This document shows positions 1 to 6,483 of a stretch of 64,000 nucleotides of DNA, piece by piece. The notes under the pieces are model-generated. The model was given only the letters and a program-made list of their open reading frames with translations. It was not told where the DNA came from and ran no database searches. The position numbers and the translations under genes were made by a program. The stretch's first letter is position 1, and each line of letters opens with the position of its first letter. The stretch is from Anaerolineaceae bacterium (GTDB lineage Bacteria > Chloroflexota > Anaerolineae > Aggregatilineales > Phototrophicaceae). The stretch is from positions 310,001-374,000 of the forward strand of contig NZXX01000002.1 in NCBI GenBank assembly GCA_002702065.1, given 5' to 3'.

Positions 1-2
1 TC

Positions 3-1520
3 GCCAATGAACGGCGGCTGGACAACATTCTGGGACGGGCGCATCTGCTCGGCATCAACAGCCTGGACGAAAACGCCCGTTATGACCTGTCGCTGCTGGA
101 ACGCGGCGGGCAGGTATCGGTGCTGGATATGGCCTATGCCTATTCGGTGCTGTCGTCGATGGGCGAGATGCGCGGGCGGCAGGTTGAACCGATTGGGCGC
201 AGCTATCGTGAGCGTGACCCGGTGGCGGTGCTGCGCATCGCGGACGCTGATGGGAATGTGTTGTGGGAGTATGGCGGCAGCCAGTACGAACCGGATTGCG
301 CCGTCGCGCCCAACTGTACGTTTATTTACGACGATGAACTGGGTTATCTCGTCAACCATGTGCTGGCGGATCAGGCGACGCGTACGCGGGTGCTGGGGCA
401 GGAGAACGTTGGCGTGCTGGATACGGGCCGCGCTACGGCAGTTGTCAACGGCACAACCGGCGACCGGCGCGACGCCTGGACGCTGGGCTATACGCCGCAG
501 ATCGTGGCCGGGGTGCATATGGGCCGCACCGACGATGCAGCGATGACGCTGGATGCGCTCAACAGCGATGGCTCTGCCCCGGTGTGGCGTGCCTTGATGG
601 ATTACGTCACCATTCGGGATGGGCTGCCGCCGGATGACTGGCCGCGCCCGGACAACATTTCCGAATTGTCGGTCTGCGAGCGCAGCGGCCTGCTGCCTAA
701 TGGCATTTGCCCTACACGCCGCGAAATTTTCATCGACAATATTCAGCCAAACCGGTTGGATACGTACTGGCAGGCGGTGGACATCAACAGCCAGACAAAC
801 CAGCTGGCAACGGTCAACACACCAGCCGGGTCGCGCAGCGAACGTGTCTACTTTATCCCGCCGACGGAAGCGATGGATTGGTGGGAAGCCAACAATCAAC
901 CCCTGCCACCGACGGAATACGACACTGTCAGCCGGCCCGAACTGCTGGGAGCGGCGGCCCTGCTGCAACCCGCGCCGTTCGCCTATGTCGGCGGCACCGT
1001 CGATATACGTGGCAGCCTCGACCCGACCAATATGCAGTTTTACCAGTTGGCTTACGGGCAGGGGCTTAACCCGGCGGAATGGATACAAATCGGCCCACAG
1101 CAGACCGAATACACACGCGGCGCTTCGCTGGGGACGTGGAACACAACCGGGCTGGATGGCCTGTACAGCCTGCGCCTGACGGTGGTGCTCAACGACAACT
1201 CCCTCGAAACCGACGTGCGGCAGGTCACGGTGGATAATCTCCCGCCAACAGTGACGCTGACCACCAGCCAGCCGGTGTATCGCTGGCCGCAGGATCAGGT
1301 GATTTCGCTGGAGGCGGAGGTCGAGGATAACCTGGCGATTGAGCGCGTCGAATTCTATTACAACGGCGAATTCTTTGGCACGGACGAAGAATGGCCCTAT
1401 GGTTTCGAGTGGGATATTACCCGTGTTGGGGTGGAGCGCTTCGGCGTGGTGGCATTCGATGCGGTTGGCAGCCAGGCCAGCAGCGAAGTCACGGTCGAGG
1501 TGATCCGCAGCGATTCATAA
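3..1520 (+). CDS. Class A penicillin-binding protein, C-terminal part (5' end outside window)
   Basis: The frame is open from base 3, so only the end of the transpeptidase domain and the C-terminal extension are present. The DMAYAYSVLSSMG segment and the RRDAWTLGYTP segment (about 465-510) are typical of class A PBPs, which build and cross-link peptidoglycan outside the membrane. The position of the catalytic KTG box reads VNG (bases 451-459), so the lysine and threonine are missing although the flanking GTT..DRRDAW is kept. After the transpeptidase come two Ig-like beta modules (about 960-1510), including a VDNLPPTV linker. The SxxK and SxN motifs, if present, lie upstream of the window. The family call is firm; whether the enzyme cross-links is doubtful. 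Confidence 0.85.
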   Translation, partial: ANERRLDNILGRAHLLGINSLDENARYDLSLLERGGQVSVLDMAYAYSVLSSMGEMRGRQVEPIGRSYRERDPVAVLRIADADGNVLWEYGGSQYEPDCAVAPNCTFIYDDELGYLVNHVLADQATRTRVLGQENVGVLDTGRATAVVNGTTGDRRDAWTLGYTPQIVAGVHMGRTDDAAMTLDALNSDGSAPVWRALMDYVTIRDGLPPDDWPRPDNISELSVCERSGLLPNGICPTRREIFIDNIQPNRLDTYWQAVDINSQTNQLATVNTPAGSRSERVYFIPPTEAMDWWEANNQPLPPTEYDTVSRPELLGAAALLQPAPFAYVGGTVDIRGSLDPTNMQFYQLAYGQGLNPAEWIQIGPQQTEYTRGASLGTWNTTGLDGLYSLRLTVVLNDNSLETDVRQVTVDNLPPTVTLTTSQPVYRWPQDQVISLEAEVEDNLAIERVEFYYNGEFFGTDEEWPYGFEWDITRVGVERFGVVAFDAVGSQASSEVTVEVIRSDS

Positions 1521-1529
1521 CAGGACACC

Positions 1530-1883
1530 ATGACAGAAAATCAGACAATTATTGTATATGGTCATCCGCTGTGCCCGATGATGGGGCCGGTGCTGGGGAT
1601 GTTAAAAAGCAGCGGCGTGGATTACACCTACGTCAATATCCATGAGGATGATCTGGCGCGCCAGCGGGTGCGCGAGATCAATAACGGCAACGAAAGCGTG
1701 CCCACACTGGTTTTCCCCGACGGCCACACGCTGACCGAACCGGGCGCGGGCCAGCTCAAAGCCCATCTGGAACGGGTTGGCTACCGGGTGCCGCTGCTGG
1801 CAGTGCTGTCCGGCAACGCGCTGAACATCGTGTTCGGGCTGCTGATTTTGTTTTTTATCCTGCGGGTGACCGGCGTGCTCTAG
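1530..1883 (+). CDS. Glutaredoxin-like protein with C-terminal membrane anchor
   Basis: 117 aa. An N-terminal thioredoxin fold of glutaredoxin type runs over residues 5-80. It has a CPMM motif where classical glutaredoxins have CPYC, so only the first cysteine is kept (monothiol type), followed by the cis-proline segment SVPTLVF. Residues 92-115 form one hydrophobic helix, which would tether the domain to the membrane with the fold on the cytoplasmic side. The gene starts 9 bases after the PBP stop, with AGGA just upstream, so it may be co-transcribed with it. It converges on the methyltransferase gene with a 4-base overlap of stops. A role in thiol redox control is inferred from the fold. 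Confidence 0.75.
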   Translation: MTENQTIIVYGHPLCPMMGPVLGMLKSSGVDYTYVNIHEDDLARQRVREINNGNESVPTLVFPDGHTLTEPGAGQLKAHLERVGYRVPLLAVLSGNALNIVFGLLILFFILRVTGVL

Positions 1884-2524
1884 CCCCGTTCGTATACGAT
1901 CACCTGCCAGAACCGCGTGGTCTGACGGAAGATCCGCCGCAGGCCCTGACCCTCAAGGATGGAGTCGATCGCGGTAGTTGGGTGGACGAAGAAGCGGTAC
2001 GGGTTGCGCCGGATGCGAAAATACAGGTTAAACACGGGACGAATCACCCGCAGCAGGGCGTAATCGCGCGGGAAAACCAGACCATAGTAGCGCCGGGTAT
2101 GCTCTGCGCTGCGGCTGATGAGCGCCTCGACATCCGGATAGCAGCACACCACCCGGTCCAGCGTCACAATATCCGCCGCCTCGATCTGCGGGGCGAGCGC
2201 CACAAAGTCGCCATGCTGAAACCGGGCGCGTTCGCCGTGATTCAGACGCTCCGCTTCGCTGCGTGCCACGCGCAGGTAGGCCTGTGACGCATCAACCTGC
2301 GTCGCCTGTTCGACCCCGGCTTGCAGCAGATCATGCTGAATCGCTCCGATGCCGCCGCCGATGTCCAGCAGCGACAGTCCGTTCAGGCGGTGCGTCTTGA
2401 GCGCGTACAACAGCATACGAGTCGTCGGGGCCGGGCCGTGCCTGTGATAATCGCGGAGTTCGTTCTGGGCCAGCCGTTCATCAAACAGCCGTTCCAGCCC
2501 GGCACACTGGTTGCAGCAGCTCAT
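1880..2524 (-). CDS. Class I SAM-dependent methyltransferase
   Basis: 214 aa. The glycine-rich SAM loop LLDIGGGIGAIQ is at about residues 51-62, followed by an acidic strand end (QVDAS) and a second acidic motif (HGDFVAL), which together define the Rossmann methyltransferase fold. The N-terminus carries a cysteine cluster (CCNQC) that may bind metal or be redox active. The C-terminal half is hydrophobic and basic (LRVIRPVFNLYFRIRR), suggesting a lipid-like or membrane-associated substrate. The substrate cannot be told from the sequence. It is 13 bases from the VOC gene on the same strand and probably shares its transcript. Confidence 0.8.
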   Translation of the reverse strand: MSCCNQCAGLERLFDERLAQNELRDYHRHGPAPTTRMLLYALKTHRLNGLSLLDIGGGIGAIQHDLLQAGVEQATQVDASQAYLRVARSEAERLNHGERARFQHGDFVALAPQIEAADIVTLDRVVCCYPDVEALISRSAEHTRRYYGLVFPRDYALLRVIRPVFNLYFRIRRNPYRFFVHPTTAIDSILEGQGLRRIFRQTTRFWQVIVYERG

Positions 2525-2537
2525 AGCGGGGTGCCTT

Positions 2538-2903
2538 TCAATCCAGAAAACGTTGAATCTCGATCAGATAACCGTTCGGGTCACGCAGAAAGCAGTGATA
2601 GATATTGTATCGCGGGTTGACCTCCGGCGGCTTATCGAAGCTGACGCCGCGGGCGCCCAGGTGTTCGTACCAGCCGTCGACATCCGGCGTTACCAGCGTG
2701 AAGATGAGGGTGCGGCGTTCCTGGTCTACCAGGGCGTCTTCGCGCTGGCAGATGCCGAGATAAGCGTCGCCCTGCACCTGATAAATGCGGCACGTGCCCT
2801 GATCGCGCACCAACCGGAAGCCCATGACAGCCTCGTAAAAATGCGCCGATTCGGCCAGTTGTGTCGTATAGAGAAATGTGATTTGTTGCTCGATGGGGGG
2901 CAT
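2538..2903 (-). CDS. VOC (glyoxalase/bleomycin-resistance) family protein
   Basis: 121 aa starting at MPPIEQQITFLY. This start is preferred over a longer frame because GGAG lies about 10 bases upstream and the vicinal-oxygen-chelate fold begins here. The protein has the single-domain VOC pattern: SAHFYEAVMGFRLV in the first beta-alpha-beta-beta-beta unit and FLRDPNGYLIEI at the end, where the final E is a usual metal ligand. VOC proteins act as lyases, dioxygenases or binding proteins, usually as dimers; the substrate here is unknown. The gene is divergent from the membrane protein at 2956, with only about 50 bases between the starts. Confidence 0.8.
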   Translation of the reverse strand: MPPIEQQITFLYTTQLAESAHFYEAVMGFRLVRDQGTCRIYQVQGDAYLGICQREDALVDQERRTLIFTLVTPDVDGWYEHLGARGVSFDKPPEVNPRYNIYHCFLRDPNGYLIEIQRFLD

Positions 2904-2929
2904 GACGTTTGTCTCCGTTTTGGGGCCAT

Positions 2930-2935
2930 TATAGT
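2930..2935 (+). promoter_or_regulatory. -10 element (TATAGT) in the VOC/membrane-protein divergent gap
   Basis: TATAGT lies about 20 bases before the chosen start at 2956, in the short gap between divergent genes. No convincing -35 hexamer was found. If it is used, the predicted transcript start falls near 2942, which would rule out translation from the ATG at 2938 and favour 2956 or 2983. Confidence 0.4.
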
Positions 2936-2955
2936 GTATGATGGAGCCTTGTTTG

Positions 2956-3492
2956 ATGGATGACACTGCTGCGGATGAGTGGATGAAACGTTCAAGCGTG
3001 ATTCTGGTAGGCGGTCTGCTGGTGCTGGCCGTGTTGATTGTGCTGATTGTGCTGCTGACGGCGACCTTTACCCCGGAGAACACCAATCCGGCTTTTGCGG
3101 CGGCGGTCAACTTCGTAGAGGCTGCCGGGAACGGGCATGATCAGGCGGCACAGGCGTTATTGACTCCGGCCTTGCAGCTTTATGTGCAGGACAACTGCCC
3201 CGATGCGCGTGTATCGGCCTGCATCCAGTCGTATACGCCGCCGGAATGGGGCGCGTTCCGCAGTGTGGTGTTCCGCCGGGCGACGCCTCATGGTTCGACT
3301 GCGTGGGATGTGGACCTGATCGCCACTTATGAAGAAGACAAGGGCTTCAGCGGGGTTTGCATTTATAACCGCATGGAGCTGGACGACGATGGTCAATGGC
3401 GCGTGGCTGGCTGGGCCGGTTGGGTGCACTGTGGCGAGAACGGCGCCCGCGACATGGCGACCAATGCCGAAACGCCGAACCGCGTGCCGTGA
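2956..3492 (+). CDS. Membrane-anchored protein with NTF2/DUF4878-like outer domain
   Basis: 178 aa from the ATG at 2956. One strong membrane segment covers residues 14-36. It is followed by an extracytoplasmic domain with a pattern seen in NTF2-like or DUF4878 proteins: an AAVNFVEAAGNG helix early on and a YNRMELDDDGQWRVAGW strand pair at the end. Four cysteines in the outer domain could form disulfides. The start is uncertain: ATG at 2938 and 2983 are also in frame. The stop codon overlaps the GTG start of the next gene (GTGA), so the two are translationally coupled. The function is unknown; an envelope role is inferred from topology. Confidence 0.6.
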   Translation: MDDTAADEWMKRSSVILVGGLLVLAVLIVLIVLLTATFTPENTNPAFAAAVNFVEAAGNGHDQAAQALLTPALQLYVQDNCPDARVSACIQSYTPPEWGAFRSVVFRRATPHGSTAWDVDLIATYEEDKGFSGVCIYNRMELDDDGQWRVAGWAGWVHCGENGARDMATNAETPNRVP

Positions 3493-3935
3493 AGCGGAAT
3501 TTAAACCGGATGCGATGGGGTATGGTGCTGCTGCTGGTTAGCCTGTGCGCCGCGTGTGTGCCGGCGACGGTGCCGCCGCAGGTTGCCTACACGCCCGGCC
3601 CCGCGGTACAGGTCATTGACGGCCTGTATGATTCCGGGGTGTTTCGTGTGCAGTATCCAGCAGACTGGCGTGTGATTACCAGCGCGGCTGGTGACCCGGT
3701 CCATGTTATCTTTGCGGCGCCGGATGGCGATGCCCTGATGATCGTGGGCGAACAGGTCGACAGTGCCCCGGCCCCGGCGGGTTATGCTGGCCCCCTGCAA
3801 AGTGAACAACGTGAAATCATGCTGGCCGATGGTGTGATGGTGACGGTCATTCTGAATGCCGCGCCGGATGACTGGGCGCAGCGGCTGGCGCTGTTCGAGC
3901 AAGTGGTGGCTTCGGTCCGGGCGTCGGCTGACTGA
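3489..3935 (+). CDS. Putative lipoprotein with PsbP/DUF1795-like domain
   Basis: 148 aa starting at a GTG that overlaps the preceding stop by 4 bases. The N-terminus is basic (KRNLNRMRW), followed by a hydrophobic stretch ending in SLCAAC. This is a lipobox-like site, although the -3 residue is a cysteine and therefore not canonical. The mature part contains FRVQYPADWRVIT and a following beta-rich region, a layout seen in PsbP-like and DUF1795 domains of secreted bacterial proteins. It probably acts outside the membrane together with the coupled upstream protein. The exact function is unknown. Confidence 0.6.
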   Translation: MKRNLNRMRWGMVLLLVSLCAACVPATVPPQVAYTPGPAVQVIDGLYDSGVFRVQYPADWRVITSAAGDPVHVIFAAPDGDALMIVGEQVDSAPAPAGYAGPLQSEQREIMLADGVMVTVILNAAPDDWAQRLALFEQVVASVRASAD

Positions 3936-3936
3936 T

Positions 3937-5070
3937 TCAGCATTGCAGCGTGCCGGGCAGGATCGTGTCCGCGGACTGAACGACCGGGTGGCGCTGGAGT
4001 ACGCCTTCAATCTGGTTGATCTGCTCAGGTGTCAGCCCCTCGGTATTGCCGGACGATTCATTATCACGAGCCAAATTTGTCCCCCGCTGCGAATCGTGTT
4101 CAAAGGCAGGCAGTGCCCCGGCCACCGCCGAGACAGGTAGACCGCAGTAGTCAAAAATCGCCTCCAGGCTGCGTCGCGGGTGATGTGTCAGGTCCTCGTA
4201 GCGCAGGGCCAGCATGGGCATGTCCTGTGCATGACAAGCCCGATAATGATCCAGCATCAGCAGCCATTCAATCGCCAGATACTCCACCATGGTGACCGTT
4301 TCATATTGCGGGTCGAAGGCCGCTTCGGCTTCATCAATGGTCAGGCCCATGTAAAGCTGCATCTGTTTGATCGCAGCAGTGCGCGACATATCCAGCGGGG
4401 TGCGGTCGCGTGCCACCAGCCGGTAAATCGAGGCTGCCCAATCAATTGCATTGCGATATAAAAACAGGTGTGCCGCCTGTGGAAATGCGATGTGCATCAG
4501 GTCGATGATCTTCATGCCCTGGCCGCGAAACTTGAGGGCGACGACCCGATTCTGCGGCCATTGTTTGAAAGTCAGCGGCAGGCACAGACGCAGCAGGTCA
4601 ACCAGATGCTGATTCTCGTCCGGGCTGCCGTGCCGTAGGGCCACAAACGCGCCGAACACATCCGGTTCGGACAGGCTGATGAGTGCGCCAGATTGGTTCA
4701 GGGCGTGGTGCAGCAGGGTGGAACCACAGCGCCCGATATTGTGAATAAGGATCAACTGGTCGACAGCCGTCGGGGTGATGCGGACCAGGTCCGGCAGCTG
4801 GTCGTAGGGCACGGTGATCAACCGCTGCGCCTGTTCGAACTGCGTCTGATGAAAAAAAGGGGCTTGCAGCAGGTCCACACCGGAGGCCAGCTCAACGAAA
4901 ACAGCCTGCTTGGCCTCGTCATCAAGGCTGTACAGGCTGATCTGATCGTCGTTGCTGATTTGCTGAAGGGTGATGCTGCCAGCGGGGGCACAGGTGAAAT
5001 CGTGCCGGCTGGCGACCCTGCTCATGTTTGGTCGCGAACGATCCTGAATATCGAACAGGGTGGGTTGCAT
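3937..5070 (-). CDS. Sulfotransferase family protein
   Basis: 377 aa from the ATG at 5070. A longer frame would run into the FHA gene, so the shorter start is used. Residues 109-120 (IHNIGRCGSTLL) match the 5'-phosphosulfate loop of PAPS-dependent sulfotransferases. YRNAIDWAASIYR fits the 3'-phosphate-binding segment, and LRYEDLTHHPRRSLEAIFDYCG is the usual C-terminal motif of the Sulfotransfer families. Such enzymes move a sulfuryl group from PAPS to a sugar, lipid, protein or small molecule; the acceptor is not visible. The gene lies 23 bases downstream of the FHA gene on the same strand, which suggests a shared transcript. Confidence 0.75.
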   Translation of the reverse strand: MQPTLFDIQDRSRPNMSRVASRHDFTCAPAGSITLQQISNDDQISLYSLDDEAKQAVFVELASGVDLLQAPFFHQTQFEQAQRLITVPYDQLPDLVRITPTAVDQLILIHNIGRCGSTLLHHALNQSGALISLSEPDVFGAFVALRHGSPDENQHLVDLLRLCLPLTFKQWPQNRVVALKFRGQGMKIIDLMHIAFPQAAHLFLYRNAIDWAASIYRLVARDRTPLDMSRTAAIKQMQLYMGLTIDEAEAAFDPQYETVTMVEYLAIEWLLMLDHYRACHAQDMPMLALRYEDLTHHPRRSLEAIFDYCGLPVSAVAGALPAFEHDSQRGTNLARDNESSGNTEGLTPEQINQIEGVLQRHPVVQSADTILPGTLQC

Positions 5071-5093
5071 AGAGTTGTCGGGTTCGTTCTGGG

Positions 5094-5795
5094 TTAGCAG
5101 GTTGCGTACAGCCCGAACGCGTTCAACAGATTGGAAATCACCGGGATCTGGTCCCACAGGCAGGCCTGATCGATGATAACCGTGCTGGCAACCGTGGCAC
5201 AGCAGCAGAACAATAAGATGCCGACACAACCAATCGCGACCCAGCGCATGGTGCTGCGCGGCTGTTCCTCGCGCACGGCATACGGGTCATAATCGTCGCC
5301 ATACGCCGGTGCGTCGCTATAGGCCGGGCTATAGGGCGGCGCGGGCTGCTGCTGGCGCTGTTGATACTGCTGCCCGGCTGGCGCATACGGCGACTCCGGG
5401 GCCTGTGATTCGTATGGTGCGCGGGTGGCCTGTGGTGGCTGGTAGTCGGCGGGTTCCTGGGCTGGTGCTTCGGCCCCTGCACCGGCTACGTGTTCAAAAC
5501 CGAGGGTGACGGTTTCGCCCATGCCGACCATATCGCCGGGATTCAACGGCTTGGCCCCGGTCAGACGCTGACCGTTGATAAACGTGCCATTGGTCGAACC
5601 CAGATCTTCCAGGGTGTAACCGCCTGCACCGCGTGTCAACCGCATGTGATGACGGCTGGCTTCGGGGTCGTTGATCACGATGTCGTTGGTGATGTCCCGC
5701 CCAACAGTAATAATATCCTTGGTCAGTTCATAGACCTGGTTGGGCTGCGGTCCCCGGCGAACAACCAGCCGGAAGCGGTCATTCCCCTGCTGCAT
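5094..5795 (-). CDS. FHA-domain membrane protein
   Basis: 233 aa. The FHA domain covers about residues 8-100 with the phosphothreonine-binding signature GRD at strand 3-4, SRHH, and LGSTNGTFING. A Pro/Gln/Tyr-rich, probably disordered linker follows (about 110-185). One membrane helix (about 190-212) and a short outer tail with two cysteines complete the protein. FHA domains bind phosphothreonine peptides made by Ser/Thr kinases, so this is probably a membrane adaptor in kinase signalling. No kinase or phosphatase gene is adjacent. The sulfotransferase follows on the same strand. Confidence 0.85.
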   Translation of the reverse strand: MQQGNDRFRLVVRRGPQPNQVYELTKDIITVGRDITNDIVINDPEASRHHMRLTRGAGGYTLEDLGSTNGTFINGQRLTGAKPLNPGDMVGMGETVTLGFEHVAGAGAEAPAQEPADYQPPQATRAPYESQAPESPYAPAGQQYQQRQQQPAPPYSPAYSDAPAYGDDYDPYAVREEQPRSTMRWVAIGCVGILLFCCCATVASTVIIDQACLWDQIPVISNLLNAFGLYATC

Positions 5796-5823
5796 GTCGG
5801 TTCCCTCCTCGGTGGTTCGAATG

Positions 5824-5844
5824 CCCCCTGATCATAACAGGGGG
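5824..5844. other. GC-rich hairpin upstream of the FHA gene
   Basis: CCCCCTG and CAGGGGG form a 7-bp stem around a 7-base loop, about 30 bases upstream of the FHA start. No T-run follows on either strand that would make it a good terminator. It would sit in the 5' leader of the FHA transcript if the promoter lies further upstream. Confidence 0.4.
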
Positions 5845-5935
5845 GAGTATACGCTCATAAAGAACGACTGTCAACTGCACTGTACAGCACTCCCGCGGTG
5901 CGCGCAAGCGGCGTTGACCGAACGTGGGGCGGGCG

Positions 5936-6370
5936 TCATCTTGCGACCAATCGGCGTGCCAATAAGTCCGCCGAAACCCCGTATGCTTCCAGCATCGCAC
6001 GGCCATTTGGGTCGGCTGTCAGGGCCAGCAGCAGATGCTCGGTGCCTGTGTAGTGACTGCCGGTTTGCCCGACCAGTTCTGCCAGACGGGGCAGCAGCTG
6101 GTCGATGCTCGCCATCAGGTTGGCGTCGCCGTTAAGCAGGCTTTGGTGCAGCCGCGCGGCGTCCAGTCCCTGCTCGCTCAGCAGATGGGCGGTTGGGCTG
6201 CGCGTTTCCCATGCCAGCACGAGCAGCAGATGGCCGATTCCCACCACCGGATGGTCGAGCGCGACTGCCGTCTGTTCAGCGGCGTTCATCACTCGGCGCG
6301 ATAATTCACTCAGCCGGGCGATGCGGCGGGCATGACCTGTCTGCGGGTGGTGCGGTCCATCATCGGACAT
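5936..6370 (-). CDS. Stand-alone Clp N-terminal (ClpR) domain protein
   Basis: 144 aa from the ATG at 6370; a TTG at 6397 in the same frame is an alternative. The protein consists of the double Clp repeat only: ARLSELSRRVMNAAEQTAVALDHPVVGIGHLLLVL, split into the A-E-A-x-x-L and G-x-x-H-L-L-L elements, and a second copy with LLPRLAELVGQTG and GTEHLLLAL. There is no AAA+ ATPase module. Full ClpA/ClpC proteins use this domain to bind adaptors and substrates, and short versions resemble ClpS2/ClpN-type or ClpC-regulator proteins. A role as adaptor or decoy is inferred. The gene follows no obvious operon. Confidence 0.7.
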   Translation of the reverse strand: MSDDGPHHPQTGHARRIARLSELSRRVMNAAEQTAVALDHPVVGIGHLLLVLAWETRSPTAHLLSEQGLDAARLHQSLLNGDANLMASIDQLLPRLAELVGQTGSHYTGTEHLLLALTADPNGRAMLEAYGVSADLLARRLVAR

Positions 6371-6483
6371 ACGGCGTGTGCTGTGCAAACCCCTCAAGCG
6401 GTTGACATGTCGGTGCGGTCATTATAATCCTGCGCGCAAAGGGGTCGCAAACCGGGGCGATCTGTCGACCACCCCGATAAGCC

